Positions 1-8,310 of a stretch of DNA of 58,515 nt are shown here, piece by piece (the first letter of the stretch is position 1; the number at the start of each line of letters is the position of its first letter). Both the position numbers and the translations under genes were made by a program. Origin of the DNA: Bacteroidota bacterium (GTDB lineage: Bacteria; Bacteroidota; Bacteroidia; Bacteroidales; GCA-2748055); assembly GCA_024244665.1 (NCBI GenBank), contig JAAEOI010000458.1, forward strand, positions 1-58,515, read 5' to 3'. The notes beneath the pieces were generated by a model. That model was given only the letters and a program-made list of their open reading frames with translations. It had not been told where the DNA came from and ran no database searches.

Positions 1-631
1 AGCCTTCAATCGGCATCCGGTTCCTATATGATTCGTATTGCTTCATCACTTCTTCCAGCGATGAGTTAACGGGTACCAACCTCTGCATCTTATTTTTGGT
101 TTTCCTTATTATGATCCAATGGTGTGAGTAATCTATATCCACATTTTTGATGGATAAGGCTTCGCTAATTCTTACGCCTGTACTGTAGAGGAAGCGTATC
201 AACGCCGGTATTGCAAAATGGGCACTGTTCATATTGGCAGATTGTAGAGTCAGCATATCACATTCCCTGTAGATCCATTTCATCTGTTCATGAGTGAAAA
301 TATATGGTATGAAGTCCATCTCTTTTCTCCTAGGTAGCCGTGGAATATAACACTCATGACCAAGATGGCACATATACCGGCAGAACTGAGATAGCATGGA
401 GTATTTGCTGTATAGTGTCCTGGTTTTGTCGTTTACGCGGGTTTTTCTCCATGCTGCAATTTGTTCACTGGTTATAAAGGCATTTGTGGCACCGGTTTCA
501 ACGAAAAACCTGTCAAGCTCTAAAAATATCCACCTGAACCTATTAAGGCCATATCCCATGGCATCCTTCATCTTCAGGAAACTGTCAAAATAAAGTGCAA
601 ACACACTCCTGTATTTAAATTGTTCACCCAT
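1..631 (-). CDS. Tyrosine recombinase/integrase, partial (runs off left edge)
   Basis: Reading the minus strand from ATG at 631 gives about 210 residues with no stop before the window edge. It starts MGEQFKYRSVFALYFDSF and has an N-terminal SAM-like core-binding region. The start of the catalytic domain follows, with STGVRISEAL carrying the first catalytic Arg near residue 150. The remaining catalytic residues (His-x-x-Arg, Tyr) lie outside the window. Its ATG overlaps the stop of the upstream recombinase by 8 bases (ATGGGTGA), so the two are translationally coupled. Overlapping recombinase genes are typical of RIT (recombinase in trio) elements; a third member would lie to the left. The family call is clear; the RIT assignment is inference. 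Confidence 0.85.
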   Translation of the reverse strand, partial: MGEQFKYRSVFALYFDSFLKMKDAMGYGLNRFRWIFLELDRFFVETGATNAFITSEQIAAWRKTRVNDKTRTLYSKYSMLSQFCRYMCHLGHECYIPRLPRRKEMDFIPYIFTHEQMKWIYRECDMLTLQSANMNSAHFAIPALIRFLYSTGVRISEALSIKNVDIDYSHHWIIIRKTKNKMQRLVPVNSSLEEVMKQYESYRNRMPIEG

Positions 632-1856
632 AAAACACCCCTCCTTTCTGCTCGTAAAAGTCTGTTGATACCAAAGGAATCTCTAGCGAACATTGCATAA
701 GATTGTTTATGTCTATACGCAGATAGTTCATGGTGGTCTGCGTATCGGAGTGACCAAGAGTCTCGGATATTACCGGAAGCGAAGTCCCATTATTCAATAG
801 CTGACTTGCCAATGTATGCCGCATAGCATGCGGACCAAACTTCCGGCCTTTAATATCAACACCAGATGCTTTTATTGTTTTGCTTACTGCCGCATTTATT
901 ATCAGCCTGGTTACAGGACGGTACGGGGTACTGGCAGTCAGGAATACCTGCAGCAGATCAGATATTGGCCTGCCATATTTCATGTAGTTGATAATAGCCT
1001 CACCAACATCAGACAGAAGCGGTAGTTCTATTACTTTTTTCGTCTTGAACTGGATCAGACAAATGAGGTCCCGATCCCAATCCAGATTTTCGAACGTCAA
1101 TCCTGCTATGTCCGAACAACGGAGACCAAGTCGCGTGGCCAGAAGAAGCATAGCGTAGTCACGTTTCCCGATCGCACTTGACTGGTCTACTGTTTCTTCA
1201 ATACACTTTATTTCATCGGCATTATAAATTGATGGTAGTTTTTCACGTCTGGGATAGTTATTTCTTCCTATAACGTATTCTACATTTCTGTCAATATATC
1301 TCTGCTCATAAAGGAACCGGCAAAACAGGCGGACTGTGTTGAGATACCCGTCCTTGCTGTTCTGCACTGATGATATGAACGTAAGGACATCATCCTCGCT
1401 AAGATCTGAAACATCGTTAACTGACCTTAATGTAAGGTGGTTAATGAAGTAACTCAGTATTCGCTGATGCCTATTAAGGGTAGGTTTACTACGACGAAGT
1501 TTTGCCTGTGACTCTATGAACTTAAAAGCGACTTTACCTATTTCACCGGACAACTCATGGAATACATATTGTGTTATCCTTTTCCTAACTTTACCATATG
1601 AAAGAAGGTCAGACAGTACGTGCACGCTGCGCCGTATTGTACACATGTACGAGTCACTAATCCCTTGAATCCTACCTAAAAAATCTTCACCTATAGCTGC
1701 ATTGTAGTTTACTAAGGAGTTTTTATTCATATACTCCTTGATTCCATTGCGCCACAGTCGCTGGTAATCCGCAATCCGTGGCTCACTGTAGCCTTCCTCT
1801 CTGAAGTAAGCTACACATTCTCTGATAAGAGATTTGATCTCTTGTTCTGCTTCCAT
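624..1856 (-). CDS. Tyrosine recombinase, first gene of a RIT-like pair
   Basis: This 410-residue DNA-breaking and rejoining enzyme has an N-terminal core-binding half and a C-terminal catalytic domain. Visible catalytic residues are Arg in ATRLGLRCSDIAGL (about 247), HAMR at 343-346, LGHSD around 368-372 and the nucleophile Tyr378 in TTMNYLRI. Length and order fit the first gene (RitA-like) of a recombinase trio. The next recombinase starts inside its stop codon. The start codon at 1854-1856 lies inside a perfect 12-bp inverted repeat (1854-1865 / 1899-1910), so expression may be controlled by that structure or by recombinase binding there. It is unrelated in context to the XerD gene at 8310. 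Confidence 0.9.
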   Translation of the reverse strand: MEAEQEIKSLIRECVAYFREEGYSEPRIADYQRLWRNGIKEYMNKNSLVNYNAAIGEDFLGRIQGISDSYMCTIRRSVHVLSDLLSYGKVRKRITQYVFHELSGEIGKVAFKFIESQAKLRRSKPTLNRHQRILSYFINHLTLRSVNDVSDLSEDDVLTFISSVQNSKDGYLNTVRLFCRFLYEQRYIDRNVEYVIGRNNYPRREKLPSIYNADEIKCIEETVDQSSAIGKRDYAMLLLATRLGLRCSDIAGLTFENLDWDRDLICLIQFKTKKVIELPLLSDVGEAIINYMKYGRPISDLLQVFLTASTPYRPVTRLIINAAVSKTIKASGVDIKGRKFGPHAMRHTLASQLLNNGTSLPVISETLGHSDTQTTMNYLRIDINNLMQCSLEIPLVSTDFYEQKGGVFYG

Positions 1857-1910
1857 TTGCTATCTATTTAGAAGGATGCTGCTTTGCATCCACAAAAAAG
1901 ATAGCAAATG
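1854..1910. repeat. Nested inverted repeat over the recombinase start codon
   Basis: CATTTGCTATCT (1854-1865) is perfectly complementary to AGATAGCAAATG (1899-1910). Inside the 33-bp spacer sits a second hairpin, GGATGC-TGCTTT-GCATCC (1874-1891). The outer arm contains the start codon of the recombinase. This could be a recombinase core site, an element end or a translational control hairpin; the sequence alone does not decide. Confidence 0.7.
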
Positions 1911-2010
1911 TTATCACGACAGTATTATCAAAAGAAAGATTGGTTTCCTGATACTTATATGATACTGACAGGGATAACTTTGGATAACGATTTACTTTTG
2001 ATAAGAGTAG

Positions 2011-2050
2011 ACCACTACCACCCACCGGTGAAAAACACTACCACCCTGCT
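2011..2050. mobile_element. Possible IS21-type end (remnant)
   Basis: Two copies of ACTACCACCC (2014-2023 and 2037-2046) are spaced 23 bp apart around CCGGTGAAAAAC. A similar pair in inverted orientation occurs at 2637-2690 (GGTGGTATCAAAATG and GATGGTGGTGTTT). Repeated sub-terminal boxes at both ends resemble IS21-family termini, but no istA or istB remains between them. This is a low-confidence reading. Confidence 0.3.
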
Positions 2051-2071
2051 GGGATGAATCAGTTCTTTCTA

Positions 2072-2198
2072 CATTTTCCTTTCTGAAATGAAGTTAGAGC
2101 AAATAATGAACCCGTCAAGGTTATACAAAGCTCCACTTCGTTCCGACCTTGACAGAACCCTTATTTGCATCTAAACAGTAATTTAAGAAAGGAAAATG
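2072..2198. repeat. Long imperfect palindrome, about 50-bp arms
   Basis: The left arm 2072-2120 starts CATTTTCCTTTCT and ends CGTCAAGG. The reverse complement of the right arm (2145-2198) starts CATTTTCCTTTCT and ends GTCAAGGTC, with roughly three quarters of positions matching between. The centre is a short loop (about 2123-2143) flanked by perfect TCAAGGT / ACCTTGA. The ATG of a 40-codon ORF (2196-2318) is at the outer end of the right arm. It is likely a mobile-element structure such as a folded end or attachment site. Confidence 0.7.
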
Positions 2199-2318
2199 AC
2201 CAAAAATAGGCTTAGTGATACGGACACACCGTTTTTGGGAAAAAGTGAGATTCTGCTTATCGCAGTTACGAAATATACCTTCCAGGAGGATGAATATCAT
2301 ACTGATTCATATCTTTAA
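2196..2318 (+). CDS. Possible 40-residue ORF in mobile region
   Basis: ATG at 2196 follows a purine-rich AGAAAGGAAA stretch and opens 40 codons (MTKNRLSDTDTPFLGK at the start, ending DEYHTDSYL) before TAA. It begins exactly at the outer end of the palindrome. No family is recognised. It may be a leader peptide or the head of a decayed gene. Confidence is low because the length is close to chance. Confidence 0.25.
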   Translation: MTKNRLSDTDTPFLGKSEILLIAVTKYTFQEDEYHTDSYL

Positions 2319-2636
2319 CTATGCACTGGAAAGTAACCGCATCGAAAAATCTCATTTTCCTAGGCGGAATATTCGGAAGTTGCCGCGCGGCAATTGACAA
2401 GCAGCTGTAAATCAGATTATCATCTTACAGTAACAATTTCTTATAGAGAAGGCCTGTAATGCGCAGTACCGCAATAACATACCGGGTTATTTATTGGGAA
2501 GATCTGCTTTCGTAGGGTCAGTCAAAAACGGATAACTGAATTGCAGGTTTTAAGTTGGAAAATGAAACTTGAAATCTTCACCGGAATAACAATAAAATGC
2601 CCCTCTGGAAACCCCATTCACATCATCAACTCAGAA

Positions 2637-2690
2637 GGGTGGTATCAAAATGTTCGGTTTGATGGTGGTGTTTAGTCCGGTGTTAAAAAT
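2637..2690. mobile_element. Possible IS21-type end (second, inverted)
   Basis: GGGTGGTATCAAAATG followed about 22 bp later by GATGGTGGTGTTTAG reads, on the complement, as CACCACC and TACCACCC boxes around CCGAACATTTTGA. This parallels the box-spacer-box layout at 2014-2046. It is probably the opposite end of the same vanished element. Confidence 0.3.
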
Positions 2691-2696
2691 TTATGC

Positions 2697-2829
2697 ACTG
2701 ACCACTGTGTACTGTGTACTGACCACTGAGTACTGTGTACTGACCACTGTGTACTGACCACTGTGTACTGAGCACTGACTACTGACCACTGTGTACTGTG
2801 TACTGTGTACTGAGTACTGTCTCCTGAGT
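2697..2829. repeat. Heptamer tandem array ACTGNNN x19
   Basis: Nineteen consecutive 7-bp units hold perfect phase. Each begins ACTG (the last is CCTG), and the last three bases are drawn from TGT, ACC, AGT, AGC, ACT or TCT. The array ends on the first base of the stop codon of the 174-residue gene (TAA on the minus strand, 2829-2831). It is not a CRISPR: there are no spacers. It resembles the short tandem heptamer repeats scattered through some bacterial intergenic regions. Confidence 0.9.
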
Positions 2830-3353
2830 TAATATGATTCGATGGTTTTTACCAGTTCGCGCAGGAGGAGTTTCTTATTTTCGTCGGTTCCTGACATTCC
2901 GTGTTTGATGGAAAGAACCAGTTTCTCCCGCTCTTCAGGCTCAAGGTCACCAACCGCCTCTTCCAGTACAGTGAAGGCTTCGATTGCTGTTTCATAATCG
3001 GCCGATATGCACAGCTGTGCAAAGGTGTCAGCATATTTCGCGTATGAGAGCCCGTTCTGCCAGCATGCTGCGGTCAGGATGCGTGTGATGGTCTGATAGG
3101 CGGGATTTTCCAGTGCCTCTGCAAGTATTGCAGCTGCCTCCTGGATCTTAAGGTCATTGAGCAGCGATGACACCTCTTCAATAATCTCTTCATCCTCCTG
3201 CTCCATAAGCAGGTCGAACAGTTCCGGGAGAATAGCTGTGCTGCTCCCTGCCCGTATCTCTTTCATTGCATCCATAATGGAGGTACGGTTTCCTGAACGA
3301 ATGGCATTGATCTGCCCTTTTAGCTGCTCATTTTTATTGTTCTCTTTATCCAT
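2829..3353 (-). CDS. HEAT-like helical repeat protein, 174 aa
   Basis: This is a small cytoplasmic protein without signal peptide, rich in Glu/Lys and helical. Segments such as IMDAMKEIRAGSSTAILPEL and LNDLKIQEAAAILAEALENP resemble HEAT/armadillo repeat units, each with a hydrophobic spine. It begins 6 bp after the TPR gene and is the last gene of a four-gene minus-strand cluster led by the DUF6702 gene. Its stop codon touches the heptamer array. The role is unknown; a scaffold or regulatory function for the secreted products upstream is only a guess. Confidence 0.7.
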   Translation of the reverse strand: MDKENNKNEQLKGQINAIRSGNRTSIMDAMKEIRAGSSTAILPELFDLLMEQEDEEIIEEVSSLLNDLKIQEAAAILAEALENPAYQTITRILTAACWQNGLSYAKYADTFAQLCISADYETAIEAFTVLEEAVGDLEPEEREKLVLSIKHGMSGTDENKKLLLRELVKTIESY

Positions 3354-3359
3354 CAGCTT

Positions 3360-4559
3360 CTAGTTACATGATTGATCGATAAAATCTCCCGCTTCAAAAA
3401 TCCCATACTGGAACGCTTTCCTGAAGCAGAGACATGCAGCATAAACATCCCCCATTTTTTCGCTAAGTTTCCCCTTCTCAAACCAGATCTCGCCATTGTA
3501 TGGATCCAGGTCCAGGGCCATGGACATGTCTCTTTCAGCATAACGGGTGGTCCCGGTTGAAGCATAGGTAAGTCCCCTGGCAAAATAATAGGCAGCTCTG
3601 CTTTTATCCATCTCCAGTGCCCTGTTGAAGGAGTGTATGGCATCCAGGTATTTTCTATGCTCATACTGGATTAGCCCGCGTTGATAGATGATTTCGTGCT
3701 GGTCGGGAAAATAGGCCAGGTAGAGTTCCAGGTCCTTCAGTGCTCCATCCAGGTTACCTGATTTGCTCCTGGCTGTGGCCCTGAGGAGATAAGCATTAAA
3801 ACGGTCAGGTTCCTGGCGGATTACCCTGTTTAGGCCCTTGCTTGCCTCTTCCAGTTCACCGCTCTCCACCTGGAGATAGGAAAGCCCCATCACTGCGTCC
3901 AGGTTTCTTACATCGCTTTTCACAGCTGATTGAAGGGCCGAACGGGTGGCTTTGCTGTTCCCCAGCATAGCATATACCTCTGCTTTTTCTGCGTAGACGA
4001 GAGTACGGCGGTAATTCTGCTTCTCCAGTTTATTGAGTATGTTGATAGCCTCCAGCGCATCACCGTTTTCCTTCAGAAACTGCGCCTCCTGGAACTCCTG
4101 GTCCGATTGCTTGTACCAGTCTTTTTCATTCCAGAGCTGTTGCCAGCCGGGAGTCCCCTCCAGTTGTGAGAGTTCAGGATCCAGCAGGATATCCTTTTCA
4201 TGTAGCCTGAAACGTGACGACAGGTGTATTCTAAGGTATTTCAGTGCCAGTTCAGGATGCATAAGCCGTACTTCAGTCTTTGCAAGGTAGAGGCTTCCCA
4301 ATGCCTCTTGACGCCTTTCAGCCTCATAAAAAGCCTCCTTTGCTTCTGGGTTCTGGTTTAGCTGGAAATGACAAATCCCCAGGTTCATTAGGATATGACT
4401 CTCTCCGGGTTCAATTTCAAGGGCACGGTTCAGGTGGACCAGCGCCGAATCATATTTTTTCTGGATCATACAGGCGCGCCCTGCCAGGTACGGATCCACC
4501 TCTCCCCGTCCCGGTATAGCCAGGACTGCCATGATTGCCATTATCATCCATTTCTTCAT
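3360..4559 (-). CDS. Secreted tetratricopeptide repeat protein, 399 aa
   Basis: An N-terminal signal peptide (MKKWMIMAIMAVLAIPGRG) leads into TPR units through most of the length. Typical units include ALVHLNRALEIEPGESHILM, NRVIRQEPDRFNAYLLRATA, AIHSFNRALEMDKSRAAYYF and ERDMSMALDLDPYNGEIWFE. TPR solenoids bind partner proteins, here presumably in the periplasm. It starts 5 bp after the T9SS-exported protein gene and precedes the HEAT-like gene by 6 bp, so all are probably one transcript. No catalytic motif is seen. Confidence 0.85.
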   Translation of the reverse strand: MKKWMIMAIMAVLAIPGRGEVDPYLAGRACMIQKKYDSALVHLNRALEIEPGESHILMNLGICHFQLNQNPEAKEAFYEAERRQEALGSLYLAKTEVRLMHPELALKYLRIHLSSRFRLHEKDILLDPELSQLEGTPGWQQLWNEKDWYKQSDQEFQEAQFLKENGDALEAINILNKLEKQNYRRTLVYAEKAEVYAMLGNSKATRSALQSAVKSDVRNLDAVMGLSYLQVESGELEEASKGLNRVIRQEPDRFNAYLLRATARSKSGNLDGALKDLELYLAYFPDQHEIIYQRGLIQYEHRKYLDAIHSFNRALEMDKSRAAYYFARGLTYASTGTTRYAERDMSMALDLDPYNGEIWFEKGKLSEKMGDVYAACLCFRKAFQYGIFEAGDFIDQSCN

Positions 4560-4564
4560 CCTGC

Positions 4565-7189
4565 CTATTTGGTTTCAATGTTTGGCGGTTCATTTTCTTC
4601 ACCTGAATAGACATGCACGAAACCGGTCAGGGTGGTGACTTCGCGACCGGAAAGCCTGTTTTCGTACACATCACAGATGTAGTAGTATACTCCGGGGGAG
4701 ACCAGCCGGTTTGTTCCGGTAATCTTGCCATCCCAGTTTATCTCCGGATCCTCGGTTTCAAACACGAGAATTCCCCAACGGTTAAAGATTTTCATATCCA
4801 CCTCTTCCACAAAGGAGGTCAGGAGAGGCCTGTATATGTCGTTGATTCCGTCATTGTTGGGTGAAAAAACATTGGGCAGCTGATAGTTGGAACATTCATC
4901 CAGGCAGAGTCTTACCGAGGGAACCGATTCGTTTTCAAAGGAATCTATTGCTGTTATATAATAGCAACCTGTAAGGGCCTCCCCTGTATAGTGGTTGTAG
5001 ACCGTATCATTGCGGCCTTCAAACCGGGCTATCTCCTCTGGCGATCCGGCAGCGGTCGGACTGAAGTACAACCTGTACCCGGTTACATCGTAGGCACAGG
5101 GGGGATCATCCCTATACTCCCATTTAAGGTGGTTATAACCCTCGCCGCATGCGGAATAGCCGTTAAAGTCCGGCGGACATGGCGGTATGGAATCAATGGG
5201 AATTGTACAGTTGACGTGGCTGAAGTTGATATTTTCATAGAGCTTTTCATCCAGGATTCTCCAGCCGGTACTTTTGACCTGGTAGCAATATTCCATCCCG
5301 TTTGTTAGTCCGCCATCAATGAATATCCCTTCAGTGGTGAAGCCAATGGAATCATAGGCCATTGTGCTGTTGTTCCTCCGGTATACTGTATAATCGTAAT
5401 TGATCCAGGGTACATTCTTTATCATCTCTATCTCCACACTGTTAGCCTTGCCAGTTAGCCTGAGATAGATGGAGGATGCCACCTCTGGGGTTCCGATGAG
5501 GAAGCGGTTTCCCGGAGCATTATTGTAGAGTTCAACGCTGTAGGACCAGGGGTAATTCAGGGTGTTCACCTCATTGTCGGTCCATACAGTATCATTGAGT
5601 GAAGAGGTGGTGAAAGACCCTGCCCTGCTCATGGACTGTCCAAGCAGGTCGGGTGAACGGTAGATGATGTACTCATAGGGGCCGGTGGCCGGTATGGTAT
5701 CCAGTTTGTCGGGTCTTGCCCAGGCTACCTGTATGTTCCCGCTGGCGGAGTTATCCATAACGCTGACCTGCAGGATTGAAGGGGCTCCCTCAACCAAGGG
5801 TGTACAGCTTTCTTTTGACGGAAAGCTCAGAGCCCCGTCAGGGTACACCGAAATTATGAGATAGCAGTACTCATTGCCCTGTTTCAGTCCGGCTCCTTTG
5901 TTATCGTCAACAAAAATAGTATCCGTCCGGTCAGATGTCAGGCCTACTAATTCATACCCTGTGGATAATGGTATGCCGCCTGTACAGGAATCGGGTAGAT
6001 ACCCGGCAGGCCCTAATTTTCTGTAGACCTGGTATCCCCTTACAGGCGCACAGGTGTCTGCCTGCCAGATAACAGTTACTGAATTGCTCCCTGGAATGAG
6101 GGTGGGTTCTTCCGGTGCCGGACCGAGAACCTTGATGTTCACATTCATGATATTCACAAGGGGAGTCATGGGATGGTTGTCTTCGGCTTTGAAGACAGCC
6201 GTATAGTACTGGTTCCTCACATGAGAACTGTTGGTGTTCCATTCAAACCAGGAGCGAGTATAGCCGTATCCTGCTGTTAACTCATCTTTCGTATATGTTG
6301 CGGGTCCCGACTCCACTACGAATGGTCCCCCGGTGGCCCACTGGCGGATGGAATCACCATCCTGGTCGGTGGCTTCAACCCAGAATGCGAGCCTGGAGCC
6401 TGCCTCCACACAGAAATTGCCTGGACTGGTCTGCACCGGCGGATGGTTATCTGTATTATAAACCTCAATCTGCATATCCCTGACAATGTTGCCGATCTTT
6501 ATCCCCGATCGCCACTCCTCCACATCAATGGCAATGTTGAAGATCCCCGTATCGGACGGGGTAATCCAGGTAAGGTCTCCTGTATAAGGATCCACAAAGA
6601 GCGTATCACTGGCCGGCGGAAGGAGATATCCTTCAATGGGCCTCCCATCCTGTTCGGTACAGACGGTCAACTTGTAGGAGAGACTGTCACCGTCCGGATC
6701 ATAAGCAGCCGGATTGTGGATAAATATCTGGTGGTAAGCAGCCCTGTCGATGGGCGGGTAGAGCAATACAGGCGTTGAGTTGTTTCCCAGCCCTGCATTG
6801 ATCATAATGGTGGTTTTAATGGAGAAGATTACATTGACCGAACTGGGGATGTTTTTCACACCCTCGTTCCTGTTGGGATCCTGAACCACGATCTCGTATA
6901 TCCCCGGACCCGGGAAGGTGTGCTGGGTCACGTAGATATTTTTATAGTAGAAGTGGGGCAGTTTTGTCTTGGTGATGCGATTTGCATAGGAGAATGTATT
7001 GTCCCCCCACTTAACCTCCAGCCTGTCCCGGTCTGCCAGACTCAGGGTATAGGTGAATGTGGTGATGGTAATCTCATAGGTAAGCTCGTCAAGCTGGGTC
7101 AGGGTAATTTCACCAGCCCTGTTATGGGTTGCCCGGACAGGCATGGCCATGACGGCCATTACTAATATCAGGATTAATATCTTCTTCAT
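4565..7189 (-). CDS. T9SS-exported multidomain protein with gliding-type C-terminal domain
   Basis: This 874-residue protein has a signal peptide (MKKILILILVMAVMAMPVRA) and several Ig/fibronectin-III-like beta domains, for example PTLIPGSNSVTVIWQADTC around 390. The last 90 or so residues form the gliding motility-associated (CHU_C, type B) sorting domain: NVFSPNNDGIND, MKIFNRWGILVFE and SPGVYYYICDVYE. That domain directs export through the type IX secretion system, found only in Bacteroidetes. The protein is probably a cell-surface adhesin or structural protein. Neighbours are 4-5 bp away on both sides, implying an operon with DUF6702 and TPR genes. Confidence 0.9.
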   Translation of the reverse strand: MKKILILILVMAVMAMPVRATHNRAGEITLTQLDELTYEITITTFTYTLSLADRDRLEVKWGDNTFSYANRITKTKLPHFYYKNIYVTQHTFPGPGIYEIVVQDPNRNEGVKNIPSSVNVIFSIKTTIMINAGLGNNSTPVLLYPPIDRAAYHQIFIHNPAAYDPDGDSLSYKLTVCTEQDGRPIEGYLLPPASDTLFVDPYTGDLTWITPSDTGIFNIAIDVEEWRSGIKIGNIVRDMQIEVYNTDNHPPVQTSPGNFCVEAGSRLAFWVEATDQDGDSIRQWATGGPFVVESGPATYTKDELTAGYGYTRSWFEWNTNSSHVRNQYYTAVFKAEDNHPMTPLVNIMNVNIKVLGPAPEEPTLIPGSNSVTVIWQADTCAPVRGYQVYRKLGPAGYLPDSCTGGIPLSTGYELVGLTSDRTDTIFVDDNKGAGLKQGNEYCYLIISVYPDGALSFPSKESCTPLVEGAPSILQVSVMDNSASGNIQVAWARPDKLDTIPATGPYEYIIYRSPDLLGQSMSRAGSFTTSSLNDTVWTDNEVNTLNYPWSYSVELYNNAPGNRFLIGTPEVASSIYLRLTGKANSVEIEMIKNVPWINYDYTVYRRNNSTMAYDSIGFTTEGIFIDGGLTNGMEYCYQVKSTGWRILDEKLYENINFSHVNCTIPIDSIPPCPPDFNGYSACGEGYNHLKWEYRDDPPCAYDVTGYRLYFSPTAAGSPEEIARFEGRNDTVYNHYTGEALTGCYYITAIDSFENESVPSVRLCLDECSNYQLPNVFSPNNDGINDIYRPLLTSFVEEVDMKIFNRWGILVFETEDPEINWDGKITGTNRLVSPGVYYYICDVYENRLSGREVTTLTGFVHVYSGEENEPPNIETK

Positions 7190-7193
7190 TCGC

Positions 7194-7685
7194 TTACTTC
7201 AGTAACACAACTTCATCGTGTTTCCTTACGTCAAATTTTATACCAGTTTCCCTTTCCATGTGCTCAAAAATTACAAGATTTGTTTGATCGGGGAAGATAT
7301 CAGTGAGTAATGCGTTGTAAATGTACAAAGATTTTGGATTTTCCGTCAGCCGGGTATTCATCTCAATTTGCATTGAATCCTCATCCAGGATTATGGTGTC
7401 AAGCTCCAGGCTGAACGGCACATCCCCTTTTTGGTATGAGATGGAGAAATGGTTTGATAAATAGCTGTCAAACCAAGGGATTTCACGCTTTTCAGATTCG
7501 TGAAAATCTATCTGCTCCCCATGGAAATGAAAATATGCAGTCTCCCAGTCATCCAGGAATGTTTTCATGCTGATACTCAGCTTTCCGTTTTCATATGTTA
7601 TATTCGTGATGGAAAGATGAAGCGGATGGGCCTCCGCCAGGGAGAACCACAGAATAAACAGGGTGGAGATGCTGATCAGCTTCAT
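7194..7685 (-). CDS. DUF6702 family exported protein, 163 aa
   Basis: The signal peptide is MKLISISTLFILWFSLAEA. The mature protein begins HPLHLSITNI, the conserved beginning of DUF6702 proteins, which are common beside HupE-like genes in Bacteroidetes. The rest is predicted beta-rich. No enzymatic motif is visible and the function is unknown. It heads the minus-strand cluster and is divergent from the HupE-like gene 40 bp away, a pairing that suggests a shared role in metal or membrane homeostasis (inference). Confidence 0.8.
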   Translation of the reverse strand: MKLISISTLFILWFSLAEAHPLHLSITNITYENGKLSISMKTFLDDWETAYFHFHGEQIDFHESEKREIPWFDSYLSNHFSISYQKGDVPFSLELDTIILDEDSMQIEMNTRLTENPKSLYIYNALLTDIFPDQTNLVIFEHMERETGIKFDVRKHDEVVLLK

Positions 7686-7725
7686 CGCGCAAAATTACAT
7701 AAACTTCTGATGCATTACAGGCCCC

Positions 7726-8310
7726 ATGTCCATATTTGAACTCTATTTTACGCTGGGATTGCAGCATATTGCTGATCTGAAAGGATATGATCACATCCTT
7801 TTTATACTGACTCTCTGCGTAGTGTACAGGCTGACGGAGTGGAAAAAAGTACTCGTGCTGATCACTGCCTTTACCATAGGACACTCTCTGACACTGGCCC
7901 TTGCCACCCTGGGCCTGGTCCGGATCGACGGTGATCTCATCGAATTCCTGATCCCCCTGACCATTTTCCTGACTGCCCTGGCCAATGTGCTTACCAATCA
8001 GAAAAAGGTTACCCGGACCCTTCACTATCTCAAATACACAGCGGCTCTCTTTTTTGGCCTGATACACGGCCTGGGTTTTTCCAACTACCTGAGAAGCCTG
8101 CTGGGGAGTGAAAAAAGCATGGTGCTACCCCTGTTTTCCTTCAATGTGGGCATTGAGGCGGGACAGATTCTGATTGTGGCCTTAATTATGCTGGTGACCA
8201 TGCTGGTGGTTGATCTTATGAAATATCAGAGGCACAACTGGCACCTCCTGCTCTCGGGGGCCGGACTGGGCGTCTCGCTGGTTCTGATGATCGAACGCTT
8301 TCCATACTGA
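7726..8310 (+). CDS. HupE/UreJ-like membrane protein, 194 aa
   Basis: An integral membrane protein with about six hydrophobic segments. The HupE/UreJ signature is visible: LQHIADLKGYDHILFILTL near the N-terminus and ITAFTIGHSLTLALATL after the second segment, with conserved Asp, His and Ser residues that could bind a metal. Family members are linked to nickel or other metal uptake, but Bacteroidetes homologues next to DUF6702 genes are uncharacterised. Its stop overlaps the xerD start by one base (TGATG), giving translational coupling. Confidence 0.8.
   Translation: MSIFELYFTLGLQHIADLKGYDHILFILTLCVVYRLTEWKKVLVLITAFTIGHSLTLALATLGLVRIDGDLIEFLIPLTIFLTALANVLTNQKKVTRTLHYLKYTAALFFGLIHGLGFSNYLRSLLGSEKSMVLPLFSFNVGIEAGQILIVALIMLVTMLVVDLMKYQRHNWHLLLSGAGLGVSLVLMIERFPY

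Larger units (their letters stand above)
1857..2828. other. 972-bp gene-poor mobile-element debris
   Basis: No convincing full-length gene is present on either strand. The stretch holds the outer recombinase inverted repeat, two possible IS21-type ends, a long palindrome, a 40-codon ORF and the heptamer array. The interior (about 2320-2630) shows nothing else recognisable. Confidence 0.6.

Noticed and set aside
2215..2397. 60-codon plus-strand ORF
   Set aside because: Another frame (2196-2318) has better start context; neither is convincing and this one has basic, low-complexity composition.
2697..2829. Possible CRISPR array
   Set aside because: The repeat unit is 7 bp with no spacers and no cas genes nearby; it is a simple tandem array.
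7690..7697. TAATTTTG as a -7 element for the DUF6702 operon (minus strand)
   Set aside because: It lies only 5 bp from the start codon and no TTG is found at the right distance upstream.
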